64,000 nt of DNA, taken from assembly GCA_947472885.1 (NCBI GenBank), contig CANJBX010000001.1:1-64000 (forward strand), given 5' to 3'. How positions within the stretch are numbered: position 1 is the stretch's first letter; each line of letters starts with the position of its first letter. The DNA is from Hyphomicrobiaceae bacterium (GTDB lineage: Bacteria > Pseudomonadota > Alphaproteobacteria > Rhizobiales > Xanthobacteraceae). Position numbers and translations under genes: made by a program. Under the pieces are notes generated by a model. That model was not told the DNA's origin. It made no database searches and was given only the letters and a program-made list of their open reading frames with translations. Positions 16,451 to 25,827 of this stretch are shown here, one piece after another.

Positions 16451-17524
16451 ATGCGCAAGGTTCTGATTGCCGCCGCCGCGATGCTCGTTGCCTCGGTCGG
16501 CGCTGCTTCCGCCCAAGGGAAGACCAAGGTCGGCTTTGTCTACGTCGGTCCGATCGGCGATTTCGGCTGGAGCTACCAGCATGAGGTCGGCCGCCGCGAA
16601 CTGGTGAAGGCGCTGGGCGACAAGATCGAAACGACGTACCTCGAGAACGTCAACGAAGGCCCGGATTCAGAGCGCGCCATCGAGCAGCTTGCCCGCGCCG
16701 GCCACAAGCTGATCTTCACGACCTCGTTCGGCTTCATGGACGCGACCGCGAAAGTTGCCAAGAAATATCCTGACATCAAGTTCGAACACGCCACCGGCTA
16801 CAAGCGCGACAAGAACCTCGCGACCTATTCCGGCCGCTTCTACGAGGGCCGCTACATCCAGGGCCAGATCGCGGCCAAGATGTCGAAGACCGGCACGCTC
16901 GGTTACATCGCCTCGTTCCCGATTCCTGAAGTGATCTCCGGCATCAACGCCACGATGCTCGGCGCGCAGACCGTCAACCCGAACATCAAGGTGAAGATCA
17001 TCTGGGTGTCGTCGTGGTTCGACCCCGGCAAGGAAGCCGCCGCCGCCAAGGCGCTGCTCGATCAGGGCGCGGACGTCATCATGCAGCACACGGATAGCCC
17101 GGCCGCGATGCAGGCTGCCGCGGCGCGCGGCAAGTTCGCGTTCGGGCAGGATTCCGACATGATCAAGTTCGGCGAGAAGAGCCAGCTGACCTCCATCACC
17201 AACAACTGGGCGCCGTATTATATCGCGCGCACCAAGGCCGTACTCGAAGGCACCTGGAAAACCGGCGACGTCTGGGGCGGGCTGAACTCGAAATATGTCG
17301 TGATGGCGCCCTACACCAACATGCCGGACGACGTGAAGAAGGCGGCGATGGATACGGAGGCCGCGATCATCAGCGGCAAGCTGCATCCGTTCAAGTGCCC
17401 CATCGTCGCGCAGGACGGCAAGACGGTGGAGTGCAAGGGCGGCGCCAACCTCGACGACGGCCAAATCCTGAGCATGAACTATTTCATCAAGGGCGTGGAC
17501 GACAAGGTGCCGGGCGCGAAGTAA
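16451..17524 (+). CDS. BMP-family ABC transporter substrate-binding protein
   Basis: A 357-residue periplasmic protein with a signal peptide of about 22 residues (ending 'GAASAQ') followed by 'KTKVGFVYVGPIGDFGWSYQHEVGRRELVKALGD', the start of the Bmp/PnrA fold. 'IFTTSFGFMDATAKVAKKYPDIKFEHATGYK' and 'GADVIMQHTDSPAAMQAA' are family-conserved. Bmp proteins often bind purine nucleosides or related heterocycles; the ligand here is inferred by family only. It is the last gene of the four-gene importer, 78 bp after the permease. Confidence 0.92.
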   Translation: MRKVLIAAAAMLVASVGAASAQGKTKVGFVYVGPIGDFGWSYQHEVGRRELVKALGDKIETTYLENVNEGPDSERAIEQLARAGHKLIFTTSFGFMDATAKVAKKYPDIKFEHATGYKRDKNLATYSGRFYEGRYIQGQIAAKMSKTGTLGYIASFPIPEVISGINATMLGAQTVNPNIKVKIIWVSSWFDPGKEAAAAKALLDQGADVIMQHTDSPAAMQAAAARGKFAFGQDSDMIKFGEKSQLTSITNNWAPYYIARTKAVLEGTWKTGDVWGGLNSKYVVMAPYTNMPDDVKKAAMDTEAAIISGKLHPFKCPIVAQDGKTVECKGGANLDDGQILSMNYFIKGVDDKVPGAK

Positions 17525-17548
17525 GGCCCGGTCTACGCGCAATCAAGA

Positions 17549-17671
17549 CTCTCGTGTCCCGGACGAGCGCGCACTGCGCGCGACGATCCGGGACCCAGAG
17601 CTGCACAACGAAAGCCAGCGCATTTAGCCCTAGGTCCCGGCTCTCCGCTTCGCTTCGGCCGGGACAAGAGA
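17549..17671. repeat. Palindromic repeat family A, copy 1
   Basis: The left arm begins CTCTCGTGTCCCGGACGAGC and includes 'gatccgggaccc'. The right arm has 'ggtcccggctctccgcttcg' and ends 'ccgggacaagag'. The same layout is present at 19363, 25644, 30415 and 32069. Confidence 0.8.
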
Positions 17672-17769
17672 ACTGCCCACGCTGCAACATCAGGTGACAA
17701 AAGGCGCGCGCTCCCCATATTGCGCCCCCGGACGGATCGCGTATCAATCCGCCCGGGGAGACGCCGCCG

Positions 17770-19320
17770 ATGCAGCCTTACCTGCCGCCTGACTATCCGA
17801 ATTATCCCACCATTGTTCACGCGCTCGCTGCAGCGGCGGAATTGCACCCCGATGCGCCGGGCATCGTCTGTCAGGACCGCCAGCTCAGTTATGGCGAATA
17901 CGTCCATGTCGTCGGCGCGCTGGCGCAGCAGTTCGCCGGGTTTGGTGGTGTGCAGGGAAACATGGCGGGCGAACGCATCGCCTTTGTGATGACCAACAGC
18001 CTCGAAGCGACCGTCGGCCTGATGGCTGGCATGGCTTCGCGCGCGCAGGCCTCGCCGCTCAATCCGTTTTATACCGAAGCCGAACTCGAACCGCTGGTGC
18101 GCGATGTCGAGCCGCGCGTGATCGTCTGCGACGCCGGCACTGCCGAACGCGTGCGCGCGATGGCCGCAGAGCTCAACGTCAAGCATGTCGTGCAGCTTGG
18201 CGCAGGGGGAATCACCATCGACGAGTTGCTGGCGCGTCCGGCCGGCGCGCTGCCGCTGCCGCAGGAGAGCGACCTCTCCGCGATCTTCTTCACCGGCGGC
18301 ACCACCGGCGTGCCGAAGGGCGCCAACCACACGCACTTCAGCCTGATGGCGTTCTGCTATGGCGTTTCCGCGCTATGGCCGCTGACGCTCGACAAGGAGC
18401 GCATTGTCAATGTTGCGCCGCTGTTCCATGTCTGGGGTTTTTGCTTCACGCTGATCGCGCCGGTTTATTTCCGCGCCTTCATGGACATCATGCCGGCCTA
18501 CAAGCCGGCGCTGGTGCTGGAGGAATTCCAGAAGCAGAAGATCACGGTGTTCGCCGGCGGTCCCGCCGCGCTCTATCTTGGCCTGCGCGCCAACGAGAAT
18601 TTCGCCAAGACGGATTTCTCCAGCCTGAAGATCTGTCTCTCCGGCGGCGCGCCATGCCCGGAAGAACTGCTGACCAGCTGGGAGAAGGCGACCGGCTGCG
18701 TACTGCTCGAAGGCTGGGGCATGTCGGAAGGCGCGCCGATCAACTCCAATCCGTTGAATGGTGTGCGCAAAGTCGGTTCGGTCGGCATCAAGCCGCCCAA
18801 TGCGGAAGTCGAGGTCGTCGATCTCGAAACCGGCGAGAAAATAATGCCAGTCGGCGAGCGCGGCGAGATCCGCCTGCGCGGCCCGATGTTCACCACGGGC
18901 TATCGCAACCGGCCGGAAGACAACAAGCAGTCGATCCGCAACGGCTGGCTCTACACCGGCGATATCGGTTACTACGACACCGACGGCTACCTGTTCCTCG
19001 TCGATCGCAAGAAGGAAATAATCATCGTCGGGGGCTACAACGTCTATCCGCGCGAGATCGACGAGTTGCTGTTCAAGCATCCGGCCATTCTGGAGGCCGC
19101 AACGCTCGGCGTGCGGGACTCGTTCAGCGGCGAGGCGGTGAAGGCCTATATCGTGCTGCGCCCGAACGCGAAGCTGACGGTGGACGAAGTGCAGGGCTAT
19201 TGCCGCACGTCGCTCGTCAAATACAAGGTGCCGACGAAGATCGAGTTCATCGATGCGCTGCCGCGCACCGGCGTCGGCAAGATCAACAAGATGGAACTGA
19301 AGAAGCGGTCTGCCTCATAG
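17770..19320 (+). CDS. AMP-dependent acyl-CoA synthetase/ligase
   Basis: A 516-residue ANL-superfamily enzyme that activates a carboxylic acid to its acyl-adenylate and then the CoA thioester. The P-loop-like motif is 'AIFFTGGTTGVPKGANHTH'; 'EGWGMSEGAP' is the A5 motif; 'LYTGDIGYYDTDGYLFLVDR' is A7/A8; 'GGYNVYPREIDE' is the hinge region; and the catalytic Lys lies in 'RTGVGKINKMELKK'. Length and motifs fit long- or medium-chain acyl-CoA ligases; substrate specificity cannot be read. Palindromic repeats flank it on both sides, so it is probably a single-gene unit. Confidence 0.9.
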   Translation: MQPYLPPDYPNYPTIVHALAAAAELHPDAPGIVCQDRQLSYGEYVHVVGALAQQFAGFGGVQGNMAGERIAFVMTNSLEATVGLMAGMASRAQASPLNPFYTEAELEPLVRDVEPRVIVCDAGTAERVRAMAAELNVKHVVQLGAGGITIDELLARPAGALPLPQESDLSAIFFTGGTTGVPKGANHTHFSLMAFCYGVSALWPLTLDKERIVNVAPLFHVWGFCFTLIAPVYFRAFMDIMPAYKPALVLEEFQKQKITVFAGGPAALYLGLRANENFAKTDFSSLKICLSGGAPCPEELLTSWEKATGCVLLEGWGMSEGAPINSNPLNGVRKVGSVGIKPPNAEVEVVDLETGEKIMPVGERGEIRLRGPMFTTGYRNRPEDNKQSIRNGWLYTGDIGYYDTDGYLFLVDRKKEIIIVGGYNVYPREIDELLFKHPAILEAATLGVRDSFSGEAVKAYIVLRPNAKLTVDEVQGYCRTSLVKYKVPTKIEFIDALPRTGVGKINKMELKKRSAS

Positions 19321-19362
19321 GCAGTTCCGGTTCTTCAAGCTCAGCTCTCGTGTCTCGCATTC

Positions 19363-19487
19363 AGCTCTCGTGTCCCGGACGAGCGCGCACTGCGCGCGAT
19401 GATCCGGGACCCAGGGCGACATATGCAGACCTGAGTATTTAGCCCTGGGTCCCGGCTCTCCGCTTCGCTTCGGCCGGGACACGAGAC
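19363..19487. repeat. Palindromic repeat family A, copy 2
   Basis: This has the same arms as copy 1: AGCTCTCGTGTCCCGGAC at the left, CCGGGACACGAGAC at the right. A partial duplicate of the left end ('agctctcgtgtctcgcattc') lies just before it at about 19343-19362. Confidence 0.8.
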
Positions 19488-19518
19488 TTTTGTTATGGCG
19501 ATAACAGTACCAGCCTGA

Positions 19519-20655
19519 CTACACCGTCCCCCACACGTCCTTCGCCGTCCCGACCACCAGCTCCAGCTTCTTCCTCTGGTCGTCCATGGTCAGCCGGTTA
19601 CCCTTGATGGTCGAGGCGAAGCCGCATTGCGGCGACAGCGCGAGTTGCGCCAGCGGGATCACCTTGGCCGCTTCGTCGATACGCCGCTTGATATCCTCCT
19701 TGCTTTCCAGCGCGGCACGTTTGGACGTCACGAGGCCCAGCACCGCGATCTTGCCCTTGGTGAGGAACCGCAGCGGCGCAAACGTACCTGCGCGGGGCGA
19801 ATCGTACTCCAGGAAAAATCCGCGCAGGTTCAACCCGCCGAACGCAGCTTCCGCGATGGGATCGTAGCCACCGTCGGCGACCCACGAGCTTTCATGGTTT
19901 CCCCGGCACATGTGCATGGTGATCGCCATGTCGGCTGGCGCATCGCGCACGCAGTCGTTGATGAGCGCGACATATTTTGCGATCAGCGCATCCCGCGTCT
20001 CGCCGATGTTCTTCAGGTGGCCCTGCAAATTTGGGTCGCACATGAACGGCAGGTTGGTCTCGTCGATCTGGACGTGGCGGCAGCCGGCCGCATAAAGCGC
20101 GGCGATTTCCTCGCGGTAGACGCGCGCGAGGTCAGAAAAGAATCCCTCCATGTCCGGATAGGCCTTGCTGTCCACAGCGGCACGGCCGCCGCGAAAATGC
20201 AGCAGCGTCGGTGAGGGGATGCATTGCTTGGCCGCGATACCCGCCGCATCGGCCGCGGGCTTGAGCGCGATGAAATCGTCCGACGAGAGTGCGCGCGAAC
20301 GCTTGAGCTTGCTGCGCACCTCAATGCGCGGCGGTGAGAACTCGATGTCGCCGTCCTCGTTGTGGAAGCGCGCCGGCAGGCCGCCCGCAAAGGCAACGCC
20401 GTCGATACGCTCGACAAAATCGATGAACCAGTGGCGGCGGTGAAAGTCGCCATCGGTGCAGACCTTCAGGCCGACGCTGCGCTGGAGTTCGACCGCGCCG
20501 GTGATTTCCTTCGCCTCGATGGTGCGCAATTCCTGCGGCGATATTTTTCCCTGCTCCCTGTCGATACGCGCCTGCAAGATCGTTTGCGGCCGCAGCAGGC
20601 TGCCGACCACGTCGGCGCGATAGGGGTAGTGCGTTTCAACCGTCGGCTTGAGCAT
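19519..20655 (-). CDS. MetE C-terminal-like methyltransferase (cobalamin-independent type)
   Basis: The 378-residue protein resembles the C-terminal catalytic half of cobalamin-independent methionine synthase and is about half the length of MetE. Recognisable elements: 'RADVVGSLLRPQTILQAR', 'HVQIDETNLPFMCD', 'ITMHMCRGNHESSW' with the likely zinc His-x-Cys pair, and 'LALSPQCGFAST' with the last zinc Cys. Stand-alone homologues are common in Hyphomicrobiales next to catabolic genes. Their methyl donor or acceptor is usually unknown, so it should not be called metE. It ends a minus-strand run with an alpha/beta hydrolase 54 bp upstream. Confidence 0.82.
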   Translation of the reverse strand: MLKPTVETHYPYRADVVGSLLRPQTILQARIDREQGKISPQELRTIEAKEITGAVELQRSVGLKVCTDGDFHRRHWFIDFVERIDGVAFAGGLPARFHNEDGDIEFSPPRIEVRSKLKRSRALSSDDFIALKPAADAAGIAAKQCIPSPTLLHFRGGRAAVDSKAYPDMEGFFSDLARVYREEIAALYAAGCRHVQIDETNLPFMCDPNLQGHLKNIGETRDALIAKYVALINDCVRDAPADMAITMHMCRGNHESSWVADGGYDPIAEAAFGGLNLRGFFLEYDSPRAGTFAPLRFLTKGKIAVLGLVTSKRAALESKEDIKRRIDEAAKVIPLAQLALSPQCGFASTIKGNRLTMDDQRKKLELVVGTAKDVWGTV

Positions 20656-20709
20656 CGCTGATGATCCGGTTCTTGTTGTGATGGATCAAGCGTAAAGCAA
20701 CGCGACGTA

Positions 20710-21462
20710 TTAGGCGAGATGCCACTTCAATATCGCTGCCGCGACTTCGTCCGGTGCTTCGATATGCGGATTGTGCCCACACTCGCCGATGGAAAACGCA
20801 TTCGGATCGTGCGGCTTGAGTTCCGCAACCGTCACCATGGGATCTCGCCCGCCGCAGAACAGTTGATAGGGCGAGCGCGCCGCGGCCGCGAATTGTCCGC
20901 AGGTTGCGCCGGCTGCGGAAACGGTGGCGTTGTCGGCGGCGAGCCGCCAGCGTCCGTTTTCCGCGACGATGCCGGTATCCGCGACCGGGTCGTTCAACGC
21001 GATATGCCCGAACAGGCCGGATACTTTCAGGAATCGTTCCGCCGCCGCATCGCGCGTATCAAACCAGCGCACCGGCGACGCTGCGAAGGCCGCGCCTCTG
21101 GCGAGTTCATCCGCGCTCCAGGTTTCCTTGGCGCCGAAGGCGGACACTTTCAGCACGTTAACGCCGTAAAGGCCGTTGGCCAGCACCAGCGCGACCGCGC
21201 CGCCCATGGAGTGCCCGACGACGTGGATCGGTTCGTCCTTGGCGAACAGGTTGGCGACGTCGGCGGCGTGGTGGCCCATGCCGTAGTGCCTGGCATGGGG
21301 CGAGCGGCCATGGCCGCGCATGTCCGGCACGACGATTTTTCCGGGCCATGCCGCCAGCTTTTCAATCAGCGGCTTGAAGGCCCCGCCGGTCGCCCCGACG
21401 CCGTGCAAAAGTACGAGCGTCGGGTCGCCGGAGCCGAAGGTCTGGTTGAAAAGGGCGGTCAT
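20710..21462 (-). CDS. Alpha/beta hydrolase
   Basis: A 250-residue alpha/beta-fold hydrolase. The oxyanion region is 'LVLLHGVGATGGAFKPLIEKL', the nucleophile elbow is 'HVVGHSMGGAVALVLA' (Ser in G-H-S-M-G), and 'CGHNPHIEAPDEVAAAIL' has the catalytic His. 'CGGRDPMVTVAEL' carries the probable Asp. The substrate is unknown. It begins 10 bp after the upstream dehydrogenase and precedes the MetE-like gene. Confidence 0.87.
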   Translation of the reverse strand: MTALFNQTFGSGDPTLVLLHGVGATGGAFKPLIEKLAAWPGKIVVPDMRGHGRSPHARHYGMGHHAADVANLFAKDEPIHVVGHSMGGAVALVLANGLYGVNVLKVSAFGAKETWSADELARGAAFAASPVRWFDTRDAAAERFLKVSGLFGHIALNDPVADTGIVAENGRWRLAADNATVSAAGATCGQFAAAARSPYQLFCGGRDPMVTVAELKPHDPNAFSIGECGHNPHIEAPDEVAAAILKWHLA

Positions 21463-21471
21463 CCTGTCAGC

Positions 21472-22437
21472 TTACGGAATCAACAGCACCTTGCCGAAAT
21501 GCGCGTTCGCCTTCATGTGCGCCTGCGCGGCAACGGCATCCGTCAGCGGGAAGGTTTTATCAATGGGCAAATGCAATTTGCCGGACTGGATGGCGTCCTT
21601 GAGGTCTTTCCACATCACGCGGGTTTCCTCGCGCAATTCGTCAACCGTGCGCGTGCGGTGCGTCACGCCGATGAAGGCGATGCGCTGGGCGGCGTGCAGG
21701 GCGAAATCGAAATCACCGTTGGTGCCGCCGAGGCGGCCGACGCTGATGATGCGGCAAAGCACATTCGAGCATTTCAGGGAGCCGGCGACGGTCGGGCCCG
21801 ACACCTGATCGACGATGACATCGACACCCTTGCCGCCGGTCGCTTTCTTCACTTCTTCAGGCCACGCCGGATTTTTGGTGTCGATGGTGAGGTCGGCGCC
21901 GAAGTCCTTGAGCTTGGCGCGGCGTCCGGCATTGGTCGAAGAGCCGATCACGAGACCTGCACCCAGGAGCTTGGCGATCTGCAGGCCCATGATGCCGACG
22001 CCGGAGCTTGCGCCCTGGATCAGGACGGCTTCGCCCTTTTTCATCTTGCCATTGGAAATAAGCGCGTCGTGCATTGTCGCAACCGCGACCGGCAGGGTCG
22101 CCGCCACTTCAAAGCTCATGTCCTTGCCCATGGGCGATACGCGGCCCCAGTCCGCGACGGCGTATTCGGCGTAACCGCCCGCGCCCGCGCACATCACGCG
22201 GTCGCCCGGCTTGAAGCCGCCTTGCACTTCGCTGCCGATATCGACGACTTCGCCCGACCAGTCGAGGCCGACCACATTGCCAGTCGCGCCGTGACCGCCC
22301 TTGCCGAATGCGGCATTGAGGTCGGCGCGGTTGAGGCTCGCGGCCTTCACCTTCACTAGCACCTCATTGGGCTTTGGCTTGGGCTGCGGAATGTCCCGGA
22401 TTTCGAGACCTTTTTCTGTGGATACGCCGGCCTTCAT
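21472..22437 (-). CDS. Zinc-binding-type alcohol dehydrogenase / NADPH:quinone reductase-like
   Basis: A 321-residue medium-chain dehydrogenase/reductase of the quinone-oxidoreductase type. The start 'KPNEVLVKVKAASLNRADLNAAFG' and 'VVGLDWSGEVVDIGSEVQGGFKPGDRV' form the GroES-like half; the nucleotide motif 'VLIQGASSGVGIMGLQIAKLLGA' binds NADPH. The structural-zinc Cys cluster is absent, as in quinone reductases. It starts a three-gene minus-strand group with the hydrolase and MetE-like gene. Confidence 0.87.
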   Translation of the reverse strand: MKAGVSTEKGLEIRDIPQPKPKPNEVLVKVKAASLNRADLNAAFGKGGHGATGNVVGLDWSGEVVDIGSEVQGGFKPGDRVMCAGAGGYAEYAVADWGRVSPMGKDMSFEVAATLPVAVATMHDALISNGKMKKGEAVLIQGASSGVGIMGLQIAKLLGAGLVIGSSTNAGRRAKLKDFGADLTIDTKNPAWPEEVKKATGGKGVDVIVDQVSGPTVAGSLKCSNVLCRIISVGRLGGTNGDFDFALHAAQRIAFIGVTHRTRTVDELREETRVMWKDLKDAIQSGKLHLPIDKTFPLTDAVAAQAHMKANAHFGKVLLIP

Positions 22438-22737
22438 GGAAATCTCCCCTCACGCAAAAAAAAACAGCGCGTTCATGTGACACGCCCCGGCGGAAAACCG
22501 CCCGCGCGACAATTACCACACCTGTTTGCGCCAAACGACAGGCCTTTGTGGCGTAAAGCCCGCCGGACTGCCTGCCATGCATCGGGGATGACTTCGCCAC
22601 ATTGGAACCAAACCACAGCCGGAGGATTGAGGGTTCGGTATCCGGCAAACTCGATGCAATTCTAACAATGGCAATTCGGGCGATAGCGGATGCGCAAAGT
22701 TAATCATGCGTTGAATCGCTGTATTGGGAGATTGAAT
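22438..22737. other. Intergenic region with divergent promoters expected
   Basis: These 300 bases separate the minus-strand dehydrogenase from the plus-strand lipoprotein gene and must hold both promoters. A run of nine A residues occurs near 22456-22465. I see no convincing -35/-10 pair and no gene. Confidence 0.4.
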
Positions 22738-23007
22738 ATGCGCAAACTCGTGCTGGTTACGGCCCTCGTCGCGGGCTCCTTCGCGCTCGCAGGCTGTCAG
22801 ACTGCCCGGCAGGATCGTCAGCTTTCGGGTGCTTTGATCGGCGGCGGCGCGGGCGCCATCATTGGCGGCATGACCGGCGGCGGCACGGGTGCGCTCATTG
22901 GCGGCGCGGTTGGCGCTGCGGCGGGCACGGTGATTGCGGATGCAACGCGTCCCGGCCAGTGCGGCTATCGCACGCGCTCGGGCAAGGTTCGCTGGACCCG
23001 CTGCTAA
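22738..23007 (+). CDS. Small glycine-zipper lipoprotein
   Basis: An 89-residue secreted lipoprotein. The signal peptide ends in a lipobox, 'LAGC' (Cys20). A glycine-zipper segment follows, 'GALIGGGAGAIIGGMTGGG...GAVGAAAGTVIADA', typical of membrane-associated glycine-zipper domains. It ends in a short basic tail containing two Cys. It resembles small OmpA/Rick_17kDa-related surface lipoproteins. GGGAG precedes ATG 22738. A strong terminator follows at 23037. Confidence 0.85.
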   Translation: MRKLVLVTALVAGSFALAGCQTARQDRQLSGALIGGGAGAIIGGMTGGGTGALIGGAVGAAAGTVIADATRPGQCGYRTRSGKVRWTRC

Positions 23008-23036
23008 TTCTGCGAACTGGATCGAATATCCGGAAC

Positions 23037-23064
23037 GGCCCGTCTCGCAAGAGGCGGGCCTTTT
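23037..23064 (+). terminator. Rho-independent terminator of the lipoprotein gene
   Basis: A 10-bp stem GGCCCGTCTC / GAGGCGGGCC (one G-U pair) with loop GCAA is followed by TTTT. Confidence 0.85.
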
Positions 23065-23209
23065 CGTTTGCCCACGCGAATGGAGAGACGCCGGCGCGCA
23101 ATGCATCAAGGCTATGGGCTGTATTCCCGTGCAAAGGACCGTCGGCTTTGGCGGGCGCGCCATCCGCCTGCTAGTAATTCGGGGCCGGAGTTTTGCGGAG
23201 TGTCTGCGC

Positions 23210-24772
23210 ATGTACGATGTCGTGATTGTCGGCTACGGACCGACCGGGATGCTGGCGGCGGTGAAGCTCGGTCGCGCCGGCGTCAAGGTCGCGGTGGTCG
23301 AGCGTTACAAGTCGCTCTATATGCTGCCGCGCGTCGGCATCGTCCACGACGACATCATGCGGATGTTTCAGGAAATCGGCATCGACGAAAAGGTGAAGCC
23401 GGCGACGCAGTTCCTGCCGACCTACGAGATGATCAACAACGGCAAGATCCTGCTCTCGAACAATGTCGAGCCCTATGCCGCGCACGGCTGGCCGGAATTC
23501 ATCTCGATCTATCAGCCGGCATTCGAGGCTGAACTCGACAATGTTGCGAAAAGCCTGCCGTCCGTCGATGTGTTCCAGGGCGAGAAGGCTGTCGCGCTTG
23601 CGCAGGACAGCGCGAAAGTTTCCGTCTCCGTCGAGGCCGACGATGGCGCGCATCGCGTGATTCAAGGCCAGTATATGATCGCTGCCGACGGCGGCAACAG
23701 CTTTGTGCGGCCCGCGCTTGGTCTTGAATACGAATTCCTCGGCTTCGATCAGGACTGGCTGGTGATCGACGCGAAAATCAGGCGGCCCAAGCCCAACATG
23801 CCGCCGCTGCGGCAGTTTTGCGAGCCGCAGCAGCCCGGTATGACCATGCAGATGGGCGCGAACCATCGCCGCTGGTCGTTCATGATCTTCGAGAACGAAA
23901 CCATCAAAAGTGCCATGAAGCCGGAGAATGTCTGGAAGCGGCTCGACCGTCCGGAAGGCGGCACAGCGGACGACTTCGAACTGATCCGCGTGGCGTCCTA
24001 CAAGTTTACGTCGCAGCTCGCGACAGGCTGGCAGGTCGGCCGCGTGTTTCTCGCCGGTGACGCCGCGCACCTGATGCCGCCGTTCCTCGCGCAAGGCATG
24101 TGTTCCGGCTTTCGCGATGCCTACAATCTGGCGTGGAAGCTCGAACTGGTGGTGAAGGGACTTGCGGGCGAAGACCTGTTGAAAAGCTACGAGGCCGAGC
24201 GTTCGCCGAATGCCCGCGCCACCATCATCGAGAGCGCCCGCGTCGGCCAGAATGTCGTCATCCGCGATCCCGAAAAGGCCAGGGCGCGCGATGCGCAGCT
24301 TGCGGTCATGCAGGCCGAACTGGAGAAAGCTAAAGGCCAGAAATCGCTGATCGCGTTTCGCGTGCCGGGCTTTACGGAAGGATTGATTGCCAGCGCAAAA
24401 GGGAAAGTGCGCGGTGCGGGCGATGTGTTCCCGCAAGGCCGCGTGAAGAATACGCACGCTGAAGGTCCGTTCGACGATGTGGCAGGGCGCGGCTTTCTCA
24501 TTGTGTCGCGCAATGGCGATCCGGCGGCGGCGCTATCGGCAGAGGACCGCGCGTTCTGGCATTCGCTTGGCGGCGGCTTCGTGTGCTTCGACGCACATCC
24601 CGGCGGGTTCGCGGACCTCGAAGGCCGCTACACCCAGCTGATGGATGAGTATGGTTGCGACGTGATCGTGAAGCGGCCCGACTATTATATCTTCGGCGCG
24701 TGCCCGTCGGCGGCGGAGTTGCCGGCGTTGATCGCGGACCTGCGCGGACAGTTGAGGGCTGGGCTGAATTAG
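23210..24772 (+). CDS. FAD-dependent aromatic monooxygenase (MhpA/PheA-like)
   Basis: A 520-residue class A flavin monooxygenase. The FAD motif is 'YDVVIVGYGPTGMLAAVKLGRAG', the DG-type motif is 'YMIAADGGNSFVRPALG', and the GD motif is 'GRVFLAGDAAHLMPPFLAQGMCSGFRDAYNLAWKLELV', all typical of phenol and 3-hydroxyphenylpropionate hydroxylases. The reading frame extends upstream to 22934 with no coding character, so ATG 23210 is chosen. The substrate is unknown but probably a hydroxyaromatic compound hydroxylated with NAD(P)H and O2. Confidence 0.87.
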   Translation: MYDVVIVGYGPTGMLAAVKLGRAGVKVAVVERYKSLYMLPRVGIVHDDIMRMFQEIGIDEKVKPATQFLPTYEMINNGKILLSNNVEPYAAHGWPEFISIYQPAFEAELDNVAKSLPSVDVFQGEKAVALAQDSAKVSVSVEADDGAHRVIQGQYMIAADGGNSFVRPALGLEYEFLGFDQDWLVIDAKIRRPKPNMPPLRQFCEPQQPGMTMQMGANHRRWSFMIFENETIKSAMKPENVWKRLDRPEGGTADDFELIRVASYKFTSQLATGWQVGRVFLAGDAAHLMPPFLAQGMCSGFRDAYNLAWKLELVVKGLAGEDLLKSYEAERSPNARATIIESARVGQNVVIRDPEKARARDAQLAVMQAELEKAKGQKSLIAFRVPGFTEGLIASAKGKVRGAGDVFPQGRVKNTHAEGPFDDVAGRGFLIVSRNGDPAAALSAEDRAFWHSLGGGFVCFDAHPGGFADLEGRYTQLMDEYGCDVIVKRPDYYIFGACPSAAELPALIADLRGQLRAGLN

Positions 24773-24878
24773 CCGCCGCCCGGGCTTCGTTGGCGCTTCT
24801 TTATTTCCCCGTTCTGGCGTTCTATAAGGCCCGCCGCCATCCTAGGATGGTTGTTCAAGCGCGCAATCAGGACGAGCC

Positions 24879-25625
24879 ATGGCCGGACATTCCCAGTTCA
24901 AGAACATCATGCGCCGCAAGGGCAAGCAGGATGCCATCAAGTCCAAGGTGTTTGGCAAGCTGGCGCGCGAAATCACGGTTGCCGCCAAGATGGGCCTGCC
25001 GGACCCGGCGATGAACCCGCGCCTGCGCGCCGCCGTCATTGCCGCGCGCCAGGAAAACATGACCCGCGACGCCATCGAGCGCGCCATCAAGAAGAGCGAA
25101 GCGGCGGACGGCGCGAACTTCGATGAAATCCGCTACGAGGGTTATGGGCCGGGCGGCGTCGCCGTCATCGCCGAAGTGCTGACCGACAACAGGAACCGCA
25201 CCGCATCCGACGTGCGCGCGGCCTTCACCAAGTCCGGCGGCAACCTCGCGGAAACCAACGCGGTGTCCTTCATGTTCGATCACACCGGCATCGTCGAGTT
25301 CGACGCCGGCGTGGCTTCCGCCGACGACATGCTCGAAGCCGCCATCGAGGCCGGCGCGGACGATGTCGTATCGAACGAGAACGGCCACGAAATCTACGCC
25401 GCGCAGGAAACCTATCGCGACGTCGCCAAGGCGCTTGAGGCGAAATTCGGTGAGCCGCGCAAGGCTGCGATGATGTGGAAGCCGCAGAACACTATCGCAG
25501 TGGACGACGAAGTCGGCGAGAAATTGCTGATCCTGGTCGAGACGCTCAACGAGCATGACGACGTGCAGAACGTCTACGCGAACTTCGAAGTGTCCGACGC
25601 GCTGGTGGCGAAGCTGAGTGCGTAG
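24879..25625 (+). CDS. yebC: YebC/PmpR-family protein
   Basis: A 248-residue member of the universally conserved YebC/PmpR (TACO1) family, starting '[25 protein letters not shown]' with '[25 protein letters not shown]' and '[38 protein letters not shown]'. The family is described as DNA-binding regulators and, more recently, as ribosome-associated factors aiding proline-stretch translation. Location upstream of ruvC is the classic arrangement. Confidence 0.95.
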   Translation: MAGHSQFKNIMRRKGKQDAIKSKVFGKLAREITVAAKMGLPDPAMNPRLRAAVIAARQENMTRDAIERAIKKSEAADGANFDEIRYEGYGPGGVAVIAEVLTDNRNRTASDVRAAFTKSGGNLAETNAVSFMFDHTGIVEFDAGVASADDMLEAAIEAGADDVVSNENGHEIYAAQETYRDVAKALEAKFGEPRKAAMMWKPQNTIAVDDEVGEKLLILVETLNEHDDVQNVYANFEVSDALVAKLSA

Positions 25626-25643
25626 GTCTTAGCGTCACCCATC

Positions 25644-25809
25644 ACTCTCGTGTCCCGGACGAGCGAGCATCGCGCGCGATGATCCGGGACCCAGGGCTGC
25701 ACGCAAAGCGCTAGCCAAAGTCCATTCGGATTTAAGATTTTTTGCGCTGGGTCCCGGATCTCCATCCGCTCGGTGCAAGCGCACCTCGCTCCTGTCGTCC
25801 GGGACATGA
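25644..25809. repeat. Palindromic repeat family A, copy 3
   Basis: Left arm CTCTCGTGTCCCGGACGAGC, inner GATCCGGGACCC and GGGTCCCGGATCTCC, ending in a degenerate 'ccgggacatga'. It lies between yebC and the convergent TSUP gene. Confidence 0.75.
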
Positions 25810-25827
25810 AAACTGCGATGTTGGCCG

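Noticed and set aside
19519-20655. Naming this gene metE
   Set aside because: It is only about half the length of MetE and has the C-terminal catalytic part alone; such homologues often have other roles.
22934-23209. Upstream extension of the FAD monooxygenase frame
   Set aside because: It overlaps the lipoprotein gene and its terminator, and the family N-terminus begins at ATG 23210.
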